This document shows, one piece after another, positions 1-9,229 of a stretch of 36,682 nucleotides of DNA. Where the stretch lies: positions 1 through 36,682 of the forward strand of contig JAFZHS010000024.1 of assembly GCA_017554745.1 (NCBI GenBank), read 5' to 3'. Under the pieces are notes generated by a model. The model was not told the origin of the DNA. It did no database searches and saw nothing but the letters and a program-made list of their open reading frames with translations. Every line of letters begins with the position of its first letter. Position 1 is the first letter of the stretch. A program made the translations under genes and the position numbers. This DNA is from Clostridiales bacterium (GTDB taxonomy: Bacteria; Bacillota; Clostridia; Saccharofermentanales; Saccharofermentanaceae).

Positions 1-56
1 CTTGAAAACCGTTTGACTTCACGGTCACGTGGGTTCGAATCCCACCGGCTCCGCCA
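1..56 (+). tRNA. tRNA-Ser(UGA), 3' part only
   Basis: The window opens inside a tRNA. The loop CTTGAAA at 1-7 carries anticodon TGA. It is followed by a long variable arm, a T arm (GTGGG TTCGAAT CCCAC around 29-44), the acceptor 3' strand and an encoded CCA at 54-56. The long variable arm fits a class II tRNA, and the loop sequence fits serine. The 5' half lies outside the window. Confidence 0.85.
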
Positions 57-70
57 TAAATCCACACAGA

Positions 71-98
71 GCCTTTCCGCAATGCGGAAGGGCTTTTC
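71..98 (+). terminator. Rho-independent terminator after tRNA-Ser
   Basis: A ten-base-pair stem (71-80 with 84-93, one G-T pair) closes on an AAT loop and is followed by a T-rich run. It sits 14 bases after the tRNA end. Confidence 0.85.
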
Positions 99-162
99 TT
101 TTGCGAACAAATGTTCTATTTTGGCGTTTATATATAAATAAGCAATTTCTTTTCATTTGTGG

Positions 163-197
163 TACAATCTTCAACTATCTGCACAGCGGTTCTGTGC
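163..197 (+). promoter_or_regulatory. Probable thrS promoter -10 and leader hairpin
   Basis: TACAAT at 163-168 is a good -10 box, but I see no clear -35. Just downstream GCACAG (181-186) pairs with CTGTGC (192-197), a small hairpin ending 14 bases before the thrS ribosome site. The leader is too short for a T-box riboswitch. Confidence 0.4.
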
Positions 198-224
198 ATA
201 AAACTCTAGAGGAGGCTTAAACAA

Positions 225-2051
225 ATGGAAAAAGAAGAAGTATTGAAGGTGTATCGCCACTCTCTTGCTCACATCATGGCAAAGGCTGTGATCGAGATCT
301 TTGGAGCAGAGACACAGTATGCGATCGGACCGGAGATCGAGGATGGATGCTACTATGATTTCGTCCTTCCCAGAACGGTCACAGAAGAGGATTTCCCTAC
401 AATTGAAGAGAAGATGCATGAGATCATCAAGCGCAGGGAAGACTGGACACGCAAGGAGATCTCAAGAGCTGAGGCTTTGGAGATGTTCAAGGGCCAGAAG
501 TTCAAGACAGAACTTATTACGGATCTGCCTGAAGGCGAGACAATCTCAATCTATTACACAGGTGACGACTACGTCGATCTTTGCCGTGGCCCTCACGTAG
601 ATAATTCACAGGAGCTCTTCAGCGCCGCATTCAAGATCAAGAATGTATCTGGTGCTTATTGGAGAGGTGACGAGAAGAGAGACCAGTTACAGAGAATCTA
701 TCTTTTCGCATTCCCTTCGAAGGACGAGCTCAAGGCTCATCTCGCTTGGCTTAAGGAAGCTCAGGAGAGAGACCACAAGAAGATCGGAACACAGCTTGAC
801 CTGTTTATGTTCCGTGAGACAGCTCCGGGTATGGCTTACTGGCTCCCGAGAGGATGGGTACTCTATCAGGAACTCATGAAGTATTCCAGAGAGATCCAGG
901 CTGCACACGGTTATACGGAGATCTCTGCGCCGTTGATCAACAATAAGAAGCTCTGGCTTATCTCAGGACACTGGGCACACTATCAGAACAACATGTTCAT
1001 CGTTCCCGGTATCACAAAGGGCGTAAATGCTTCTGATGCCGTTGAAAGCGACGAGACAGCTGAGAAGTATTCTGTAGATGCTGAGGACACGATGGCAGCA
1101 AAGCCTATGAACTGCCCTAACGCAATGATGTCCTACAAGCGTACGATGCACTCATATAAGGAACTTCCTATCCGCTACAGCGAGTATGACGTTCTCCACC
1201 GTAAGGAGAAGTCAGGCCAGATGAACGGACTGTTCAGAGTTCAGGAGTTCCGTCAGGATGACGACCATACATTCGTAACACCTGAGCAGATCAAGGACGA
1301 GATCAAGGACGTTATTGCCATAGCAGACGATATTTACAAGACGTTCGGTATCACATACCGCGCTGAGTTCTCTACAAGACCTGAGGACTTCATGGGCGAT
1401 ATCGAGTCCTGGAACGCTGCAGAAGCTTCTCTGAAGGCTATCCTCGATGAGAAGTATGGCGAAGGCAATTACGAGATCAACGAAGGCGACGGCGCGTTCT
1501 ACGGCCCGAAGATCGACCTTCAGATCAAGGATGCTCTCGGACGTGAGTGGCAGTGCGGCACAGTACAGCTCGACTTCCAGCTCCCGCATAACTTTGAGCT
1601 TACTTTCGTTGACAAGGACGGCGCTCAGAAGATGCCTATCGTTATCCACAGAGCCATCTTCGGTTCTTTCGAGCGTTTCATCGGCATCATCACAGAGCAC
1701 TTTAAGGGTGCATTCCCGTTCTGGCTCAATCCTTATCAGGTAGCTGTCGTACCGATCAGACCTGAGCACAACGAGTATGCCGAGAAGGTTATCGCCGAGC
1801 TCACAAAGGCAGGAGTTAGAGTTGAGGCTGACTTAACAGACGTCAACATGAGAGACAAGATCAAGAGATTCAAGCAGATGAAGGATCCTTATATCCTCGT
1901 TGTAGGCGATAAGGAAGCTGCTGAGAATACTGTATCCGTTAACGTCAGAGGCTCCAACAAGCAGCTCCAGGGCGTTGCTTTGGACAAGTTCGTTGAACTC
2001 TGCGCTAAGCTCAACAAAGAGAGAACATTGGAACTCCCGCAGGAGATCTGA
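225..2051 (+). CDS. thrS: Threonyl-tRNA synthetase lacking the TGS domain
   Basis: This cytoplasmic class II synthetase charges tRNA-Thr. The 608 residues begin almost directly with the editing (N2) domain: RHSLAHIMA near residue 11 gives the HxxxH zinc/editing motif, and DLCRGPHV near residue 119 is the second editing motif. The catalytic core follows, with KPMNCPNAM carrying the zinc-ligand cysteine, a motif 2 region (HRKEKSGQMNGLFRVQEFRQDD) and motif 3 near residue 485. The anticodon-binding domain fills the last 100 residues. The usual N-terminal TGS domain of about 60 residues is absent, so the protein is shorter than the usual 640. The start is set by GGAGG at 211-215, and no in-frame upstream extension has a ribosome site. 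The gene appears monocistronic, between its own promoter and terminator. Confidence 0.97.
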   Translation: MEKEEVLKVYRHSLAHIMAKAVIEIFGAETQYAIGPEIEDGCYYDFVLPRTVTEEDFPTIEEKMHEIIKRREDWTRKEISRAEALEMFKGQKFKTELITDLPEGETISIYYTGDDYVDLCRGPHVDNSQELFSAAFKIKNVSGAYWRGDEKRDQLQRIYLFAFPSKDELKAHLAWLKEAQERDHKKIGTQLDLFMFRETAPGMAYWLPRGWVLYQELMKYSREIQAAHGYTEISAPLINNKKLWLISGHWAHYQNNMFIVPGITKGVNASDAVESDETAEKYSVDAEDTMAAKPMNCPNAMMSYKRTMHSYKELPIRYSEYDVLHRKEKSGQMNGLFRVQEFRQDDDHTFVTPEQIKDEIKDVIAIADDIYKTFGITYRAEFSTRPEDFMGDIESWNAAEASLKAILDEKYGEGNYEINEGDGAFYGPKIDLQIKDALGREWQCGTVQLDFQLPHNFELTFVDKDGAQKMPIVIHRAIFGSFERFIGIITEHFKGAFPFWLNPYQVAVVPIRPEHNEYAEKVIAELTKAGVRVEADLTDVNMRDKIKRFKQMKDPYILVVGDKEAAENTVSVNVRGSNKQLQGVALDKFVELCAKLNKERTLELPQEI

Positions 2052-2079
2052 TTTCCTAACAAATCTTAATCAAAACAGG

Positions 2080-2108
2080 CGGCGTGGGAGATATCCTGCG
2101 CCGTTTTT
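2080..2108 (+). terminator. thrS terminator
   Basis: Ten paired bases (2080-2089 with 2094-2103, including two G-T pairs) around a GATA loop are followed by TTTTT. The hairpin starts 29 bases after the thrS stop. Confidence 0.88.
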
Positions 2109-2445
2109 CATTCTTTGTTAAAAAGCAAAGAAATAAGCCGCCCATAGCCTAGAGAACTGGGGCGGCTTTCAAACCATTTCCGAGGACAACCGTCTATTAG
2201 GTAATGCCTCATCTATGAGTTTATTATATCGGCTATATGAAAAACCGTCAATTTGATTATTAGGACTGAAAAGCCCTGAAAGCCAACAAATCAGGGCAAA
2301 AACTTTGATTATCAAATTATCAAAATACACTTCCCGAGCATATTCCGAGTGCAAATTTTAGGTAATTTTTGCAACGAATAATGACTTTATTTGAAAGAGT
2401 GTTCTTGATATCATTCGTATTGCTACAAAAGGGGGCATATGAGAT
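2109..2445. other. Non-coding stretch between thrS and ldh with two hairpins
   Basis: No convincing gene is seen here. A nine-base-pair stem (2135-2143 with 2160-2168) lies about 30 bases after the thrS terminator. A second stem, GCCCTGA (2273-2279) with TCAGGGC (2291-2297), is followed by TTTTC on the minus strand, so it would terminate minus-strand transcripts. A minus-strand open frame of 61 codons (2169-2354) runs through that hairpin and has no ribosome site, so I do not call it. The ldh ribosome site GGGGG lies at 2431-2435. Confidence 0.5.
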
Positions 2446-3399
2446 ATGTATAAACAAGAAGGAACCAAAGTCGCCATCATCGGCGCAGGCGCAGTAGGAT
2501 CAACTACAGCTTTCGCAATCGCAATGCAGCAGCTCTGCTCTGAGCTCGTACTTATTGACGTCAATAAGGAAAAGGCTCTCGGCGAGGCTCTTGATATCAG
2601 CCACGGACTTCCGTTCATCGGCGATATGTATATTCACGCAGGTGACTACAGCGACGTTAAGGATGCAGACTGCATCATCATCACTGCTGGAATCCCCAGA
2701 AAAGAAGGCGAGACAAGACTTGACCTTGCAAAGAAGAACGTCAAGCTCGCTCACATCATCACAGACAGCATCATGGAGCACTACAACAAGGGTGTTATCA
2801 TGGTAATCTCCAATCCTTGCGACCTCGTTACTTATAAAGTTGCAGAGTGGTCCGGACTTCCTTCAAGCAAGATCATCGGTTCAGGTACGAACCTTGACTC
2901 AGCACGTTTCAGAGTCCTTATCTCCAGAAAGCTCGGCGTTGACGTCAGAAACGTTCACGGTTATATCCTCGGCGAGCACGGTGAGACACAGTTCCCTGTA
3001 TGGAGCCACACTCACGTTGCAGGTATGGGCATCGACGAGTATGCAGAAGCTATCGGCGTACCTTTCGGCAAGGATGTTAAAGATGAGATCGCACAGCAGA
3101 CAAAGTCTTCCGGTGCCCAGATCATCAAGCTCAAGGGCGCAACATTCAACGGTATCGCAGTAAGCGCAGCTACACTCTTAAGAAGCATCACAGAAGACGA
3201 GCACACTATCAGAACAGTTGCTACAAGACTCAACGGCGAGTACGGCATCAGCGGTGTTACTCTTGACGTTCCTGCACTCATCGGTGCTAACGGCGTTGAT
3301 AAGATCATCGACATGCGTCTTACCGATGAAGAGTACGAGCTCCTCAAGAAATCTGAGGCAAATATGCGTGAGGCAATCGCTTCCGTAGAGGGTCTCTGA
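2446..3399 (+). CDS. ldh: L-lactate/malate dehydrogenase family protein
   Basis: This NAD-dependent 2-hydroxyacid dehydrogenase (317 residues) normally reduces pyruvate to lactate at the end of glycolysis. Visible features are the Rossmann glycine motif IGAGAVGS near residue 12, Asp38 for the NAD ribose, the active-site loop RKEGETR (residues 85-91) with catalytic Arg91, the pair Asp151/Arg154 in LDSARFR, and catalytic His178 in GEHGE. The loop carries Arg85 where lactate dehydrogenases normally have the specificity glutamine (position 102 in the usual numbering). Malate dehydrogenases have arginine there. The rest of the loop (GETRLDL) is LDH-like, so substrate preference is open. The gene stands alone with its own terminator. 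Confidence 0.9.
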   Translation: MYKQEGTKVAIIGAGAVGSTTAFAIAMQQLCSELVLIDVNKEKALGEALDISHGLPFIGDMYIHAGDYSDVKDADCIIITAGIPRKEGETRLDLAKKNVKLAHIITDSIMEHYNKGVIMVISNPCDLVTYKVAEWSGLPSSKIIGSGTNLDSARFRVLISRKLGVDVRNVHGYILGEHGETQFPVWSHTHVAGMGIDEYAEAIGVPFGKDVKDEIAQQTKSSGAQIIKLKGATFNGIAVSAATLLRSITEDEHTIRTVATRLNGEYGISGVTLDVPALIGANGVDKIIDMRLTDEEYELLKKSEANMREAIASVEGL

Positions 3400-3451
3400 T
3401 AAAGGAAACGCCTGATCAAAGGCTTTTCGGGCTCGAAAACAAAAAATATAA

Positions 3452-3491
3452 AGCCCTGCACTTTGTCCCATAAAGTGCGGGGCTCTTCATT
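3452..3491 (+). terminator. ldh terminator
   Basis: A thirteen-base-pair stem (3452-3464 with 3472-3484, one G-T pair) with loop GTCCCAT is followed by a T-rich tail. Confidence 0.85.
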
Positions 3492-3508
3492 TAATAGAAG
3501 TTAAAGAT

Positions 3509-3518
3509 TTGCTATAAT
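3509..3518 (+). promoter_or_regulatory. Promoter of the glmU-pth-mfd operon (extended -10)
   Basis: TATAAT at 3513-3518 is a perfect -10, preceded by a TGC that makes it an extended -10. The -35 region is weak. The start codon of glmU lies 42 bases downstream. Confidence 0.7.
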
Positions 3519-3559
3519 ACTAAGGGTATTCCCGAATATTTCATTTAAGAGGTTCATTT

Positions 3560-4975
3560 ATGGAAATAAGTGCGGTTGTTATGGCGGCAGGAAAAAGCAC
3601 GCGAATGAAGTCAAAGCATTCCAAAGTCGTGTTCCAGGTGTCGGGCAAACCGATCATCCAATGGGTAGCCGATGCTCTTCAGGAGGCCGGCTGCCAGGAT
3701 CAGGTATATATAGTAGGTGAAGCACAGGCTGAGATCAGAAGCGTATTGGGCGAGAATGTCGCATACGTGCTCCAGGAAGAGCAGAGAGGTACAGGTCACG
3801 CAGTTATGCAGGCTGCGCCTTTCCTCGAAGGCAGAGACGGTCTTACGATCGTTCTCCCGGGTGACTGCCCGATGGTATCAGCAGAGACCATCAAGAAGGC
3901 TCTGGACGCTTTCGACAGCGAGTCTTCTTCATGCGCTGCCATCCTCATCACGGCTGAGGCTGACGATCCTACAGGTTACGGACGCATCATAAGAGGCAAG
4001 AACGGCAACGTCCTTAAGATCGTTGAGCACAAGGACTGCACACCTGAAGAGCTTAAGGTCAAAGAGATCAACTCTTCCATGTATGTGTTCAGAACTCCTC
4101 TCCTCCTTTCTGCTCTGGGCAGGATCGGTGCCAACAACGCGCAGAAGGAATATTACCTTACGGATACTATCGGTATCCTCATTGACGACGGCTTCACGGT
4201 AGGCGCTGTCGTATGCGATTTCGATGATACAAGGGGAGTTAACGACAGAAAGCAATTAGCCCAGGTAAGAGACATCATGAATCACAGGATCCTTGACCGT
4301 CATATGGCTAACGGCGTAGAGATCGTTGATCCCAATGCCACATGGATCCACTACGCAGTCGAGATCGGACAGGATACTGTCATCCTTCCGGGCACAACGC
4401 TTCTCGGCAACACGAACATCGGCGAAGACTGCATCATCGGTGAGAACACGAGAATCGACTGTTCTGACATCGGCGACGGCACGGTCGTAGATAACTCCAT
4501 CGTTGCTTCCAGCACGATCGGCAAGGACTGCCGTATCGGACCTTACACGCACATCAGACCTGAGTCCAGGATCGACGATCACGTTACGCTCGGCGCATAC
4601 GTTGAGGTCAAGGGTTCTGATATCGGTGAATATACGAGAGCAAGACACCTTACTTACATCGGTGACTCCAAGGTCGGCCGCAACGTTAACTTCGGATGCG
4701 GTACCGTCACATGTAACTTCGACGGACAGGACAAGATCGGCTGTACCATCGAAGACAACGTATTCATCGGCGGTAACTCCAATATCGTATCTTCCGTTGT
4801 TCTGGGCAAGGACTGCTACATCGCAGCAGGCTCCACGATCACATCTGACGTTCCCGCGCTGTCACTCGGTATCGGCAGATCCAAGCAGCTCAACAAGGAT
4901 AACTGGGTTGCAAACAAGAGCCGTATGAGAGGCGAGAACTATATCAGGCTTGACGACAGACGTTCCGAGGTCTGA
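3560..4975 (+). CDS. glmU: Bifunctional GlmU (UDP-GlcNAc pyrophosphorylase / GlcN-1-P acetyltransferase)
   Basis: The product makes UDP-N-acetylglucosamine for the cell wall in two steps: acetylation of glucosamine-1-phosphate and uridylylation. The 471 residues match the family length. The N-terminal nucleotidyltransferase shows AAGKSTRMKSKHSKV at residues 9-23, with Arg15 and Lys22 in the catalytic positions. The usual GTRM glycine and the proline before the lysine are both replaced by serine. From about residue 250 the sequence becomes hexapeptide repeats of a left-handed beta helix, with ARHLTYIGDS carrying the expected catalytic histidine near residue 363 and GCGTVTCNFDG following. The ribosome site is AAGAGGT. 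pth starts 16 bases after the stop, so the genes form one operon. Confidence 0.96.
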   Translation: MEISAVVMAAGKSTRMKSKHSKVVFQVSGKPIIQWVADALQEAGCQDQVYIVGEAQAEIRSVLGENVAYVLQEEQRGTGHAVMQAAPFLEGRDGLTIVLPGDCPMVSAETIKKALDAFDSESSSCAAILITAEADDPTGYGRIIRGKNGNVLKIVEHKDCTPEELKVKEINSSMYVFRTPLLLSALGRIGANNAQKEYYLTDTIGILIDDGFTVGAVVCDFDDTRGVNDRKQLAQVRDIMNHRILDRHMANGVEIVDPNATWIHYAVEIGQDTVILPGTTLLGNTNIGEDCIIGENTRIDCSDIGDGTVVDNSIVASSTIGKDCRIGPYTHIRPESRIDDHVTLGAYVEVKGSDIGEYTRARHLTYIGDSKVGRNVNFGCGTVTCNFDGQDKIGCTIEDNVFIGGNSNIVSSVVLGKDCYIAAGSTITSDVPALSLGIGRSKQLNKDNWVANKSRMRGENYIRLDDRRSEV

Positions 4976-4990
4976 CGCGGTAAGACTTTT

Positions 4991-5521
4991 ATGTGGATAG
5001 TAGCCGGGCTCGGTAATCCGGGAAAACAGTATCTTTATACATGGCACAACATGGGCTATCTCGCCGTAGATATGCTCGCGGATAAGCATGGCATTTTCCT
5101 TGGCAAAGAGAAGTACAAGGGCCTCTGGGGCAAGGGCAAGATCAACGGACAGGATGTCATCATCATCAAGCCCACCACATTCATGAACAATTCCGGCGAG
5201 TGCCTTATTGAGATCTCTAAGTTTTACAAGGTCCCGCCGAAGAACATCATCACTGTTTACGATGATATCGACATAGCCAAGGGAACGATCAGGGTAAGGC
5301 CCAAGGGCAGTGCCGGCACGCATAACGGCATGAAGTCCGTGATCCAGCATCTGGGTACTGAGGAGTTCCCGAGAGTACGCATCGGTACGGGCCCCGTTCC
5401 CGAGAACTGGGAGCTCGTCAATTACGTTCTGTCTGAAGTGCCGAAGGATGACCGGCCGATGCTTAACGACGCGTTCGTCAAAGCCTGTGAGGCCGTGGAG
5501 GAGATCATCTCCAATGGATAA
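4991..5521 (+). CDS. pth: Peptidyl-tRNA hydrolase
   Basis: The enzyme releases peptides from stalled peptidyl-tRNA and recycles the tRNA. The 176 residues include GLGNPG near residue 6 with Asn9, catalytic His19 in TWHNMG, KPTTFMNNSGE near residue 60, DDIDIAKG containing the catalytic aspartate near residue 93, and GTHNGMKS in the tRNA-binding loop. All key residues of the family are present; the protein is slightly shorter than the usual 185-195. The ribosome site is weak, which suggests translation coupled to glmU. The stop overlaps the mfd start by eight bases. Confidence 0.95.
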   Translation: MWIVAGLGNPGKQYLYTWHNMGYLAVDMLADKHGIFLGKEKYKGLWGKGKINGQDVIIIKPTTFMNNSGECLIEISKFYKVPPKNIITVYDDIDIAKGTIRVRPKGSAGTHNGMKSVIQHLGTEEFPRVRIGTGPVPENWELVNYVLSEVPKDDRPMLNDAFVKACEAVEEIISNG

Positions 5522-8500
5522 CAGACTGATTGAGCTTCTTGGCAGGATCGGATCCGACAAAGAGCTCACCGCCGATTTTTCCTCAAGTCTTAAGACGGGA
5601 AACCATCTTAACATCACCGGCCTTTGCAATGAGCAGAAGGTCTTTGTCGCGATGGCTCTTGCCCGCCTCAATTCGCGAAAAGCAGTATTCATAGAGCCCG
5701 ACAGTGCCAGGGCCAGAAGCACCGCTGCGTACTGTGCGGCATTCACTGACGAGCCTGTGGCCGTTCTGGCGCCCTCAGAGCTGTCTCTCGTGAGCGCGGA
5801 GGCTTCTTCGAGAGAATTAGAGCTCACACGCACGCTCGCGCTCTCAGAGCTCGTTACGGGCGATTACGGTGCTGCCGTAATCACGGCAGGAGCACTGCTC
5901 AATAAGCTTGAGCCTGCCCGGACCTTCAGAAAAAGAATAATCAAGCTCAAGGTAGGGCAGGAGATGGATCGTGACGATCTGGTCGCAGCCCTACTCCTTA
6001 ACGGCTATGAGAACGTTCCGCAGGTAATGGAAAAGGGCGAGTTCTCCGTAAGGGGAGACATCGTCGATATTTATTCGCCGTCTTATACGGAGCCTGTGAG
6101 AATAAGCTTTTTCGATACCGAGATAGACCAGATAAAGACTTTCGACAGAGAGACGCAGAGATCTACGGGCCAGCTCGAAGAGACAGTTGCAGTGCCTGCA
6201 AGCGTTTTTGCGTTTCCCGAAGATAAAAGGGACGAGATCGCAGAGATCATCTTAGAGCGCGTCCAGGAAGACCTTTCCAAGATGAATACCGCAACGAGAG
6301 AAGCAAGGCGTGCTGCCGAGCTTTTGTCGAGAACAGCCACGGGCGACGCGGAGAAGATCAGGAACGGCATTGAGCCTACGGGCATCAGCAGGTGGCTCGG
6401 CGTGATCTTGGAGAAGTTCGAGACGGCGATAGATTATGTAAACGGCGACGACGTGGTCTTTTTCGCGGACGAGATGGTAGATATCGACGCGAGAATGAAT
6501 GCTTACGCGGGTGAATACGCACAGAGATGCAGGGAATCTTTTGAGATCGGTATCGCTCCGACATGCTCTCCTTCTGCGATGGTGAACCTGTCTAAGCTCA
6601 TGAAGACCTTAGACGGGCTGGATAACATTGTTACTTTATCAATGTTCCAGTCATCGGGAAACGGCCTTCCGGGCGGCAAGACCGCTACAGTCACGGGCTT
6701 TCCGGCTGATAACTTCTCCGGAAGGGCAGAAGAGCTCGCCTCATTCCTTAAAAAATCCAAAGACGTATACATGGTGGCCCATCACGGCCGCAGAAGCGAG
6801 CAGCTTAAAGACCGTCTGGCTGAGCACGACTGCTTCACGGACATTATCGACGCGCCTCTGCCTGCAGGATTCACATATCCCAAGCTCGGAATAACTGTCC
6901 TCGGTGAGCAGGAGCTCTACGGCGCTGAGCAGAAGCGTCCCGCGAAGAAGAAGGGCGGTAACCGCATCAATTTCTTCAGCGAGATCAGTCCCGGAGATTA
7001 CGTAGTACACGACAAGCACGGTGTCGGCCGTTACGAAGGCCTCGTCAACATGAAGGTCGGCGAGATCCGCAAGGATTATCTTAAGCTCACTTACGCGAAG
7101 GGTGAGACGCTTTATATCCTGCCCGAAAATCTCGATTCGCTCCAGAAATACGTAGGCCCCGGCGAGCGCGATCCGAAGCTCTCAAGACTCGGCGGAGACG
7201 AGTGGAAAAGATCGGTATCAAGGGCCAGGGAAGCGATAAAGAAAGTCGCTTACGACCTGCTCAAGATATATGCCGCAAGAAGCGTAAACAAAGGCTTTGC
7301 GTGCGCTCCTGATGAAGAGCAGCAAAAGCTTTTTGAAGACAGATTCCCGTTCGTTGAGACTGATGACCAGCTCCGCGCGACACATGAGATAAAAGCAGAT
7401 CTCGAATCCGAGAGACCGATGGACAGACTCCTTTGCGGAGACGTCGGATTCGGCAAGACGGAAGTAGCTTTCAGGGCTATGTTTAAGGCTGTCATGAACG
7501 GCCGACAGGTCATAATGCTCGCGCCGACAACACTCCTTGCGCAGCAGCATTACGAGAACTTCATGAGCAGGGTAAAAGACTTCCCCGTCAACGTCTGCCT
7601 GCTCTCGAGATTCGTTCCGCAGGCGCAGATAAAACAGAGCCTGATAGACATTAAAAACGGCAAGATCGATGTCATCATAGGTACGCACAGAGTGCTCTCA
7701 AATGACGTCAAACCGCCGCATCTGGGACTTCTTGTCGTTGACGAGGAGCAGAGATTCGGTGTTAATCACAAAGAGAAGATCAAGTCTATGAAGACGGACG
7801 TCGACGTTCTGTCTCTTTCCGCTACGCCTATTCCGAGAACGCTGCATATGTCCCTTTCCGGCATCCGCGACATATCAACGCTTGAAGAAGCGCCGTTTAA
7901 CAGGCGTGCAGTACAGACATATGTAATGGGCTACGACGAGCAGATCATCGTTCAGGCATGCATGCGTGAGATCGCCAGGGGAGGCCAGATCTTCTATCTC
8001 TATAACAAGACCTCCGATATCGATAAGGTCGCGGATTCGCTCGCCAAAGCAATGCCCGGTGTGCGCGTTACTTACGCTCACGGACAGATGCCCGAGAACG
8101 GCCTTGAGACAGTCGTTGCGGACTTTATCGAAGGCAAGTATGACATCCTGGTATGCACGACTATCATAGAGAACGGCGTCGACATGCCTAACGTCAACAC
8201 GCTGATCGTTGAGAATGCCGACCGCTTCGGCCTCTCGCAGCTCTATCAGATAAAGGGCCGTGTCGGAAGATCCGACAGACAGGCATACGCTTACATCACT
8301 TACGATGCTGACGCAGTCCTTAATGAGGAAGCAACGAAAAGATTAAATGCCCTGCGTGAATTCACCGAGCTCGGATCCGGTGTCAGGATCGCGATGCGTG
8401 ACCTCGAAGTCCGCGGCGCGGGAAGCCTTCTTGGCGCTGAACAGCACGGACAGATGGATGTAATCGGTTACGAGCTTTACTGCCGTCTGCTCGATGAAGA

Positions 8501-9068
8501 AGTACGTCTTTTGAAGTCAGGAAAAGATGAAGTCCTCGATACCGATGTTCTCACCGGACACAGCGAAAACACAGATAAGGGCTTTACCGTCGAAGTCGAT
8601 TATGACGCTTATATTCCCGCTTCCTACATTCAGGATGAAGCTGGCCGTATGAGCTGCTACAGACGCATCGGCGACATCAGCGGATTCGAATCTTACAGCG
8701 ATTTCATCGATGAAGTTACGGACCGTTACGGCGATGCTCCTTCGGAGGTTTATATCCTCTCGGGAATCTCTCTCATGAGATCTCTTGCAGGTACTCTTGG
8801 CTTCACGAAAGCATCGATCAAGAATGCCGGCGTAAGGCTTTATCTCAATCCTAATCTTCAGATCGACATGCAGGCATTAGGCGCGCTGATGCGGGATCAT
8901 TTCTACGGAGCCCGTGTTACCATCAATGCGACAGGCGCAGTGCCTTACATGCTTTTCAAGCCTTCTTCAGTTAAGCAGGATAAGACAGTCCAGGAGATCG
9001 TAGGTCTTCTCAAGATCCTTGACGACAACCGGACTCCTGCTGACAAGCCCGAAGAAGATAAAGTATAA
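5514..9068 (+). CDS. mfd: Transcription-repair coupling factor Mfd
   Basis: Mfd pushes stalled RNA polymerase off damaged DNA and recruits UvrA. The 1184 residues match the family. A degenerate UvrB-like region fills the N terminus. A CarD-like polymerase-interacting domain follows near residues 490-560 (DYVVHDKHGVGRYEG). The helicase motor carries the Walker A motif CGDVGFGKTE near residue 640, the DEEQ box near 743, SATPIPRTLH, and QIKGRVGRSDRQAY in motif VI. The C-terminal TRCF domain ends the protein. The start at 5514 is chosen because GGAGGAG lies just upstream at 5496-5502 and it overlaps the end of pth. An open frame extends upstream to 5448 inside pth but has no ribosome site there. 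Confidence 0.96.
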   Translation: MDNRLIELLGRIGSDKELTADFSSSLKTGNHLNITGLCNEQKVFVAMALARLNSRKAVFIEPDSARARSTAAYCAAFTDEPVAVLAPSELSLVSAEASSRELELTRTLALSELVTGDYGAAVITAGALLNKLEPARTFRKRIIKLKVGQEMDRDDLVAALLLNGYENVPQVMEKGEFSVRGDIVDIYSPSYTEPVRISFFDTEIDQIKTFDRETQRSTGQLEETVAVPASVFAFPEDKRDEIAEIILERVQEDLSKMNTATREARRAAELLSRTATGDAEKIRNGIEPTGISRWLGVILEKFETAIDYVNGDDVVFFADEMVDIDARMNAYAGEYAQRCRESFEIGIAPTCSPSAMVNLSKLMKTLDGLDNIVTLSMFQSSGNGLPGGKTATVTGFPADNFSGRAEELASFLKKSKDVYMVAHHGRRSEQLKDRLAEHDCFTDIIDAPLPAGFTYPKLGITVLGEQELYGAEQKRPAKKKGGNRINFFSEISPGDYVVHDKHGVGRYEGLVNMKVGEIRKDYLKLTYAKGETLYILPENLDSLQKYVGPGERDPKLSRLGGDEWKRSVSRAREAIKKVAYDLLKIYAARSVNKGFACAPDEEQQKLFEDRFPFVETDDQLRATHEIKADLESERPMDRLLCGDVGFGKTEVAFRAMFKAVMNGRQVIMLAPTTLLAQQHYENFMSRVKDFPVNVCLLSRFVPQAQIKQSLIDIKNGKIDVIIGTHRVLSNDVKPPHLGLLVVDEEQRFGVNHKEKIKSMKTDVDVLSLSATPIPRTLHMSLSGIRDISTLEEAPFNRRAVQTYVMGYDEQIIVQACMREIARGGQIFYLYNKTSDIDKVADSLAKAMPGVRVTYAHGQMPENGLETVVADFIEGKYDILVCTTIIENGVDMPNVNTLIVENADRFGLSQLYQIKGRVGRSDRQAYAYITYDADAVLNEEATKRLNALREFTELGSGVRIAMRDLEVRGAGSLLGAEQHGQMDVIGYELYCRLLDEEVRLLKSGKDEVLDTDVLTGHSENTDKGFTVEVDYDAYIPASYIQDEAGRMSCYRRIGDISGFESYSDFIDEVTDRYGDAPSEVYILSGISLMRSLAGTLGFTKASIKNAGVRLYLNPNLQIDMQALGALMRDHFYGARVTINATGAVPYMLFKPSSVKQDKTVQEIVGLLKILDDNRTPADKPEEDKV

Positions 9069-9078
9069 TCACATAGAT

Positions 9079-9153
9079 GCTCCAATAGTCTAACGGATAG
9101 AATAGCGGTTTCCGGTACCGTAGATGCGGGTTCGACTCCTGCTTGGAGCGCCA
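9079..9153 (+). tRNA. tRNA-Arg(CCG)
   Basis: Acceptor strand GCTCCAA (9079-9085) pairs with TTGGAGC, followed by discriminator G and an encoded CCA (9151-9153). The anticodon stem GCGGT/ACCGT encloses the loop TTCCGGT with anticodon CCG. The T loop is TTCGACT. It starts 10 bases after the mfd stop, so it may share the mfd transcript. Confidence 0.93.
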
Positions 9154-9160
9154 ACAAATA

Positions 9161-9229
9161 AACACCTTGCTGCTTCAGACAGGTCCTCGGCGCTATGCGC
9201 CTGCGGAACTCGCAGCTAAGGTGTTTTTT
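9161..9229 (+). terminator. Long compound hairpin terminator after tRNA-Arg
   Basis: AACACCTT (9161-9168) pairs with AAGGTGTT (9218-9225), extended by GCTGC/GCAGC inside. An internal GGCGC tat GCGCC hairpin sits at the centre. Six T's follow the 3' arm. It probably ends both mfd and the tRNA. Confidence 0.75.

Noticed and set aside
100..224. Possible T-box riboswitch before thrS
   Set aside because: The leader is only about 55 bases from the -10 to the start and has no specifier loop, T-box sequence or terminator/antiterminator pair.
2169..2354. Minus-strand 61-codon frame
   Set aside because: No ribosome site, crosses a strong hairpin, and resembles no family I know.
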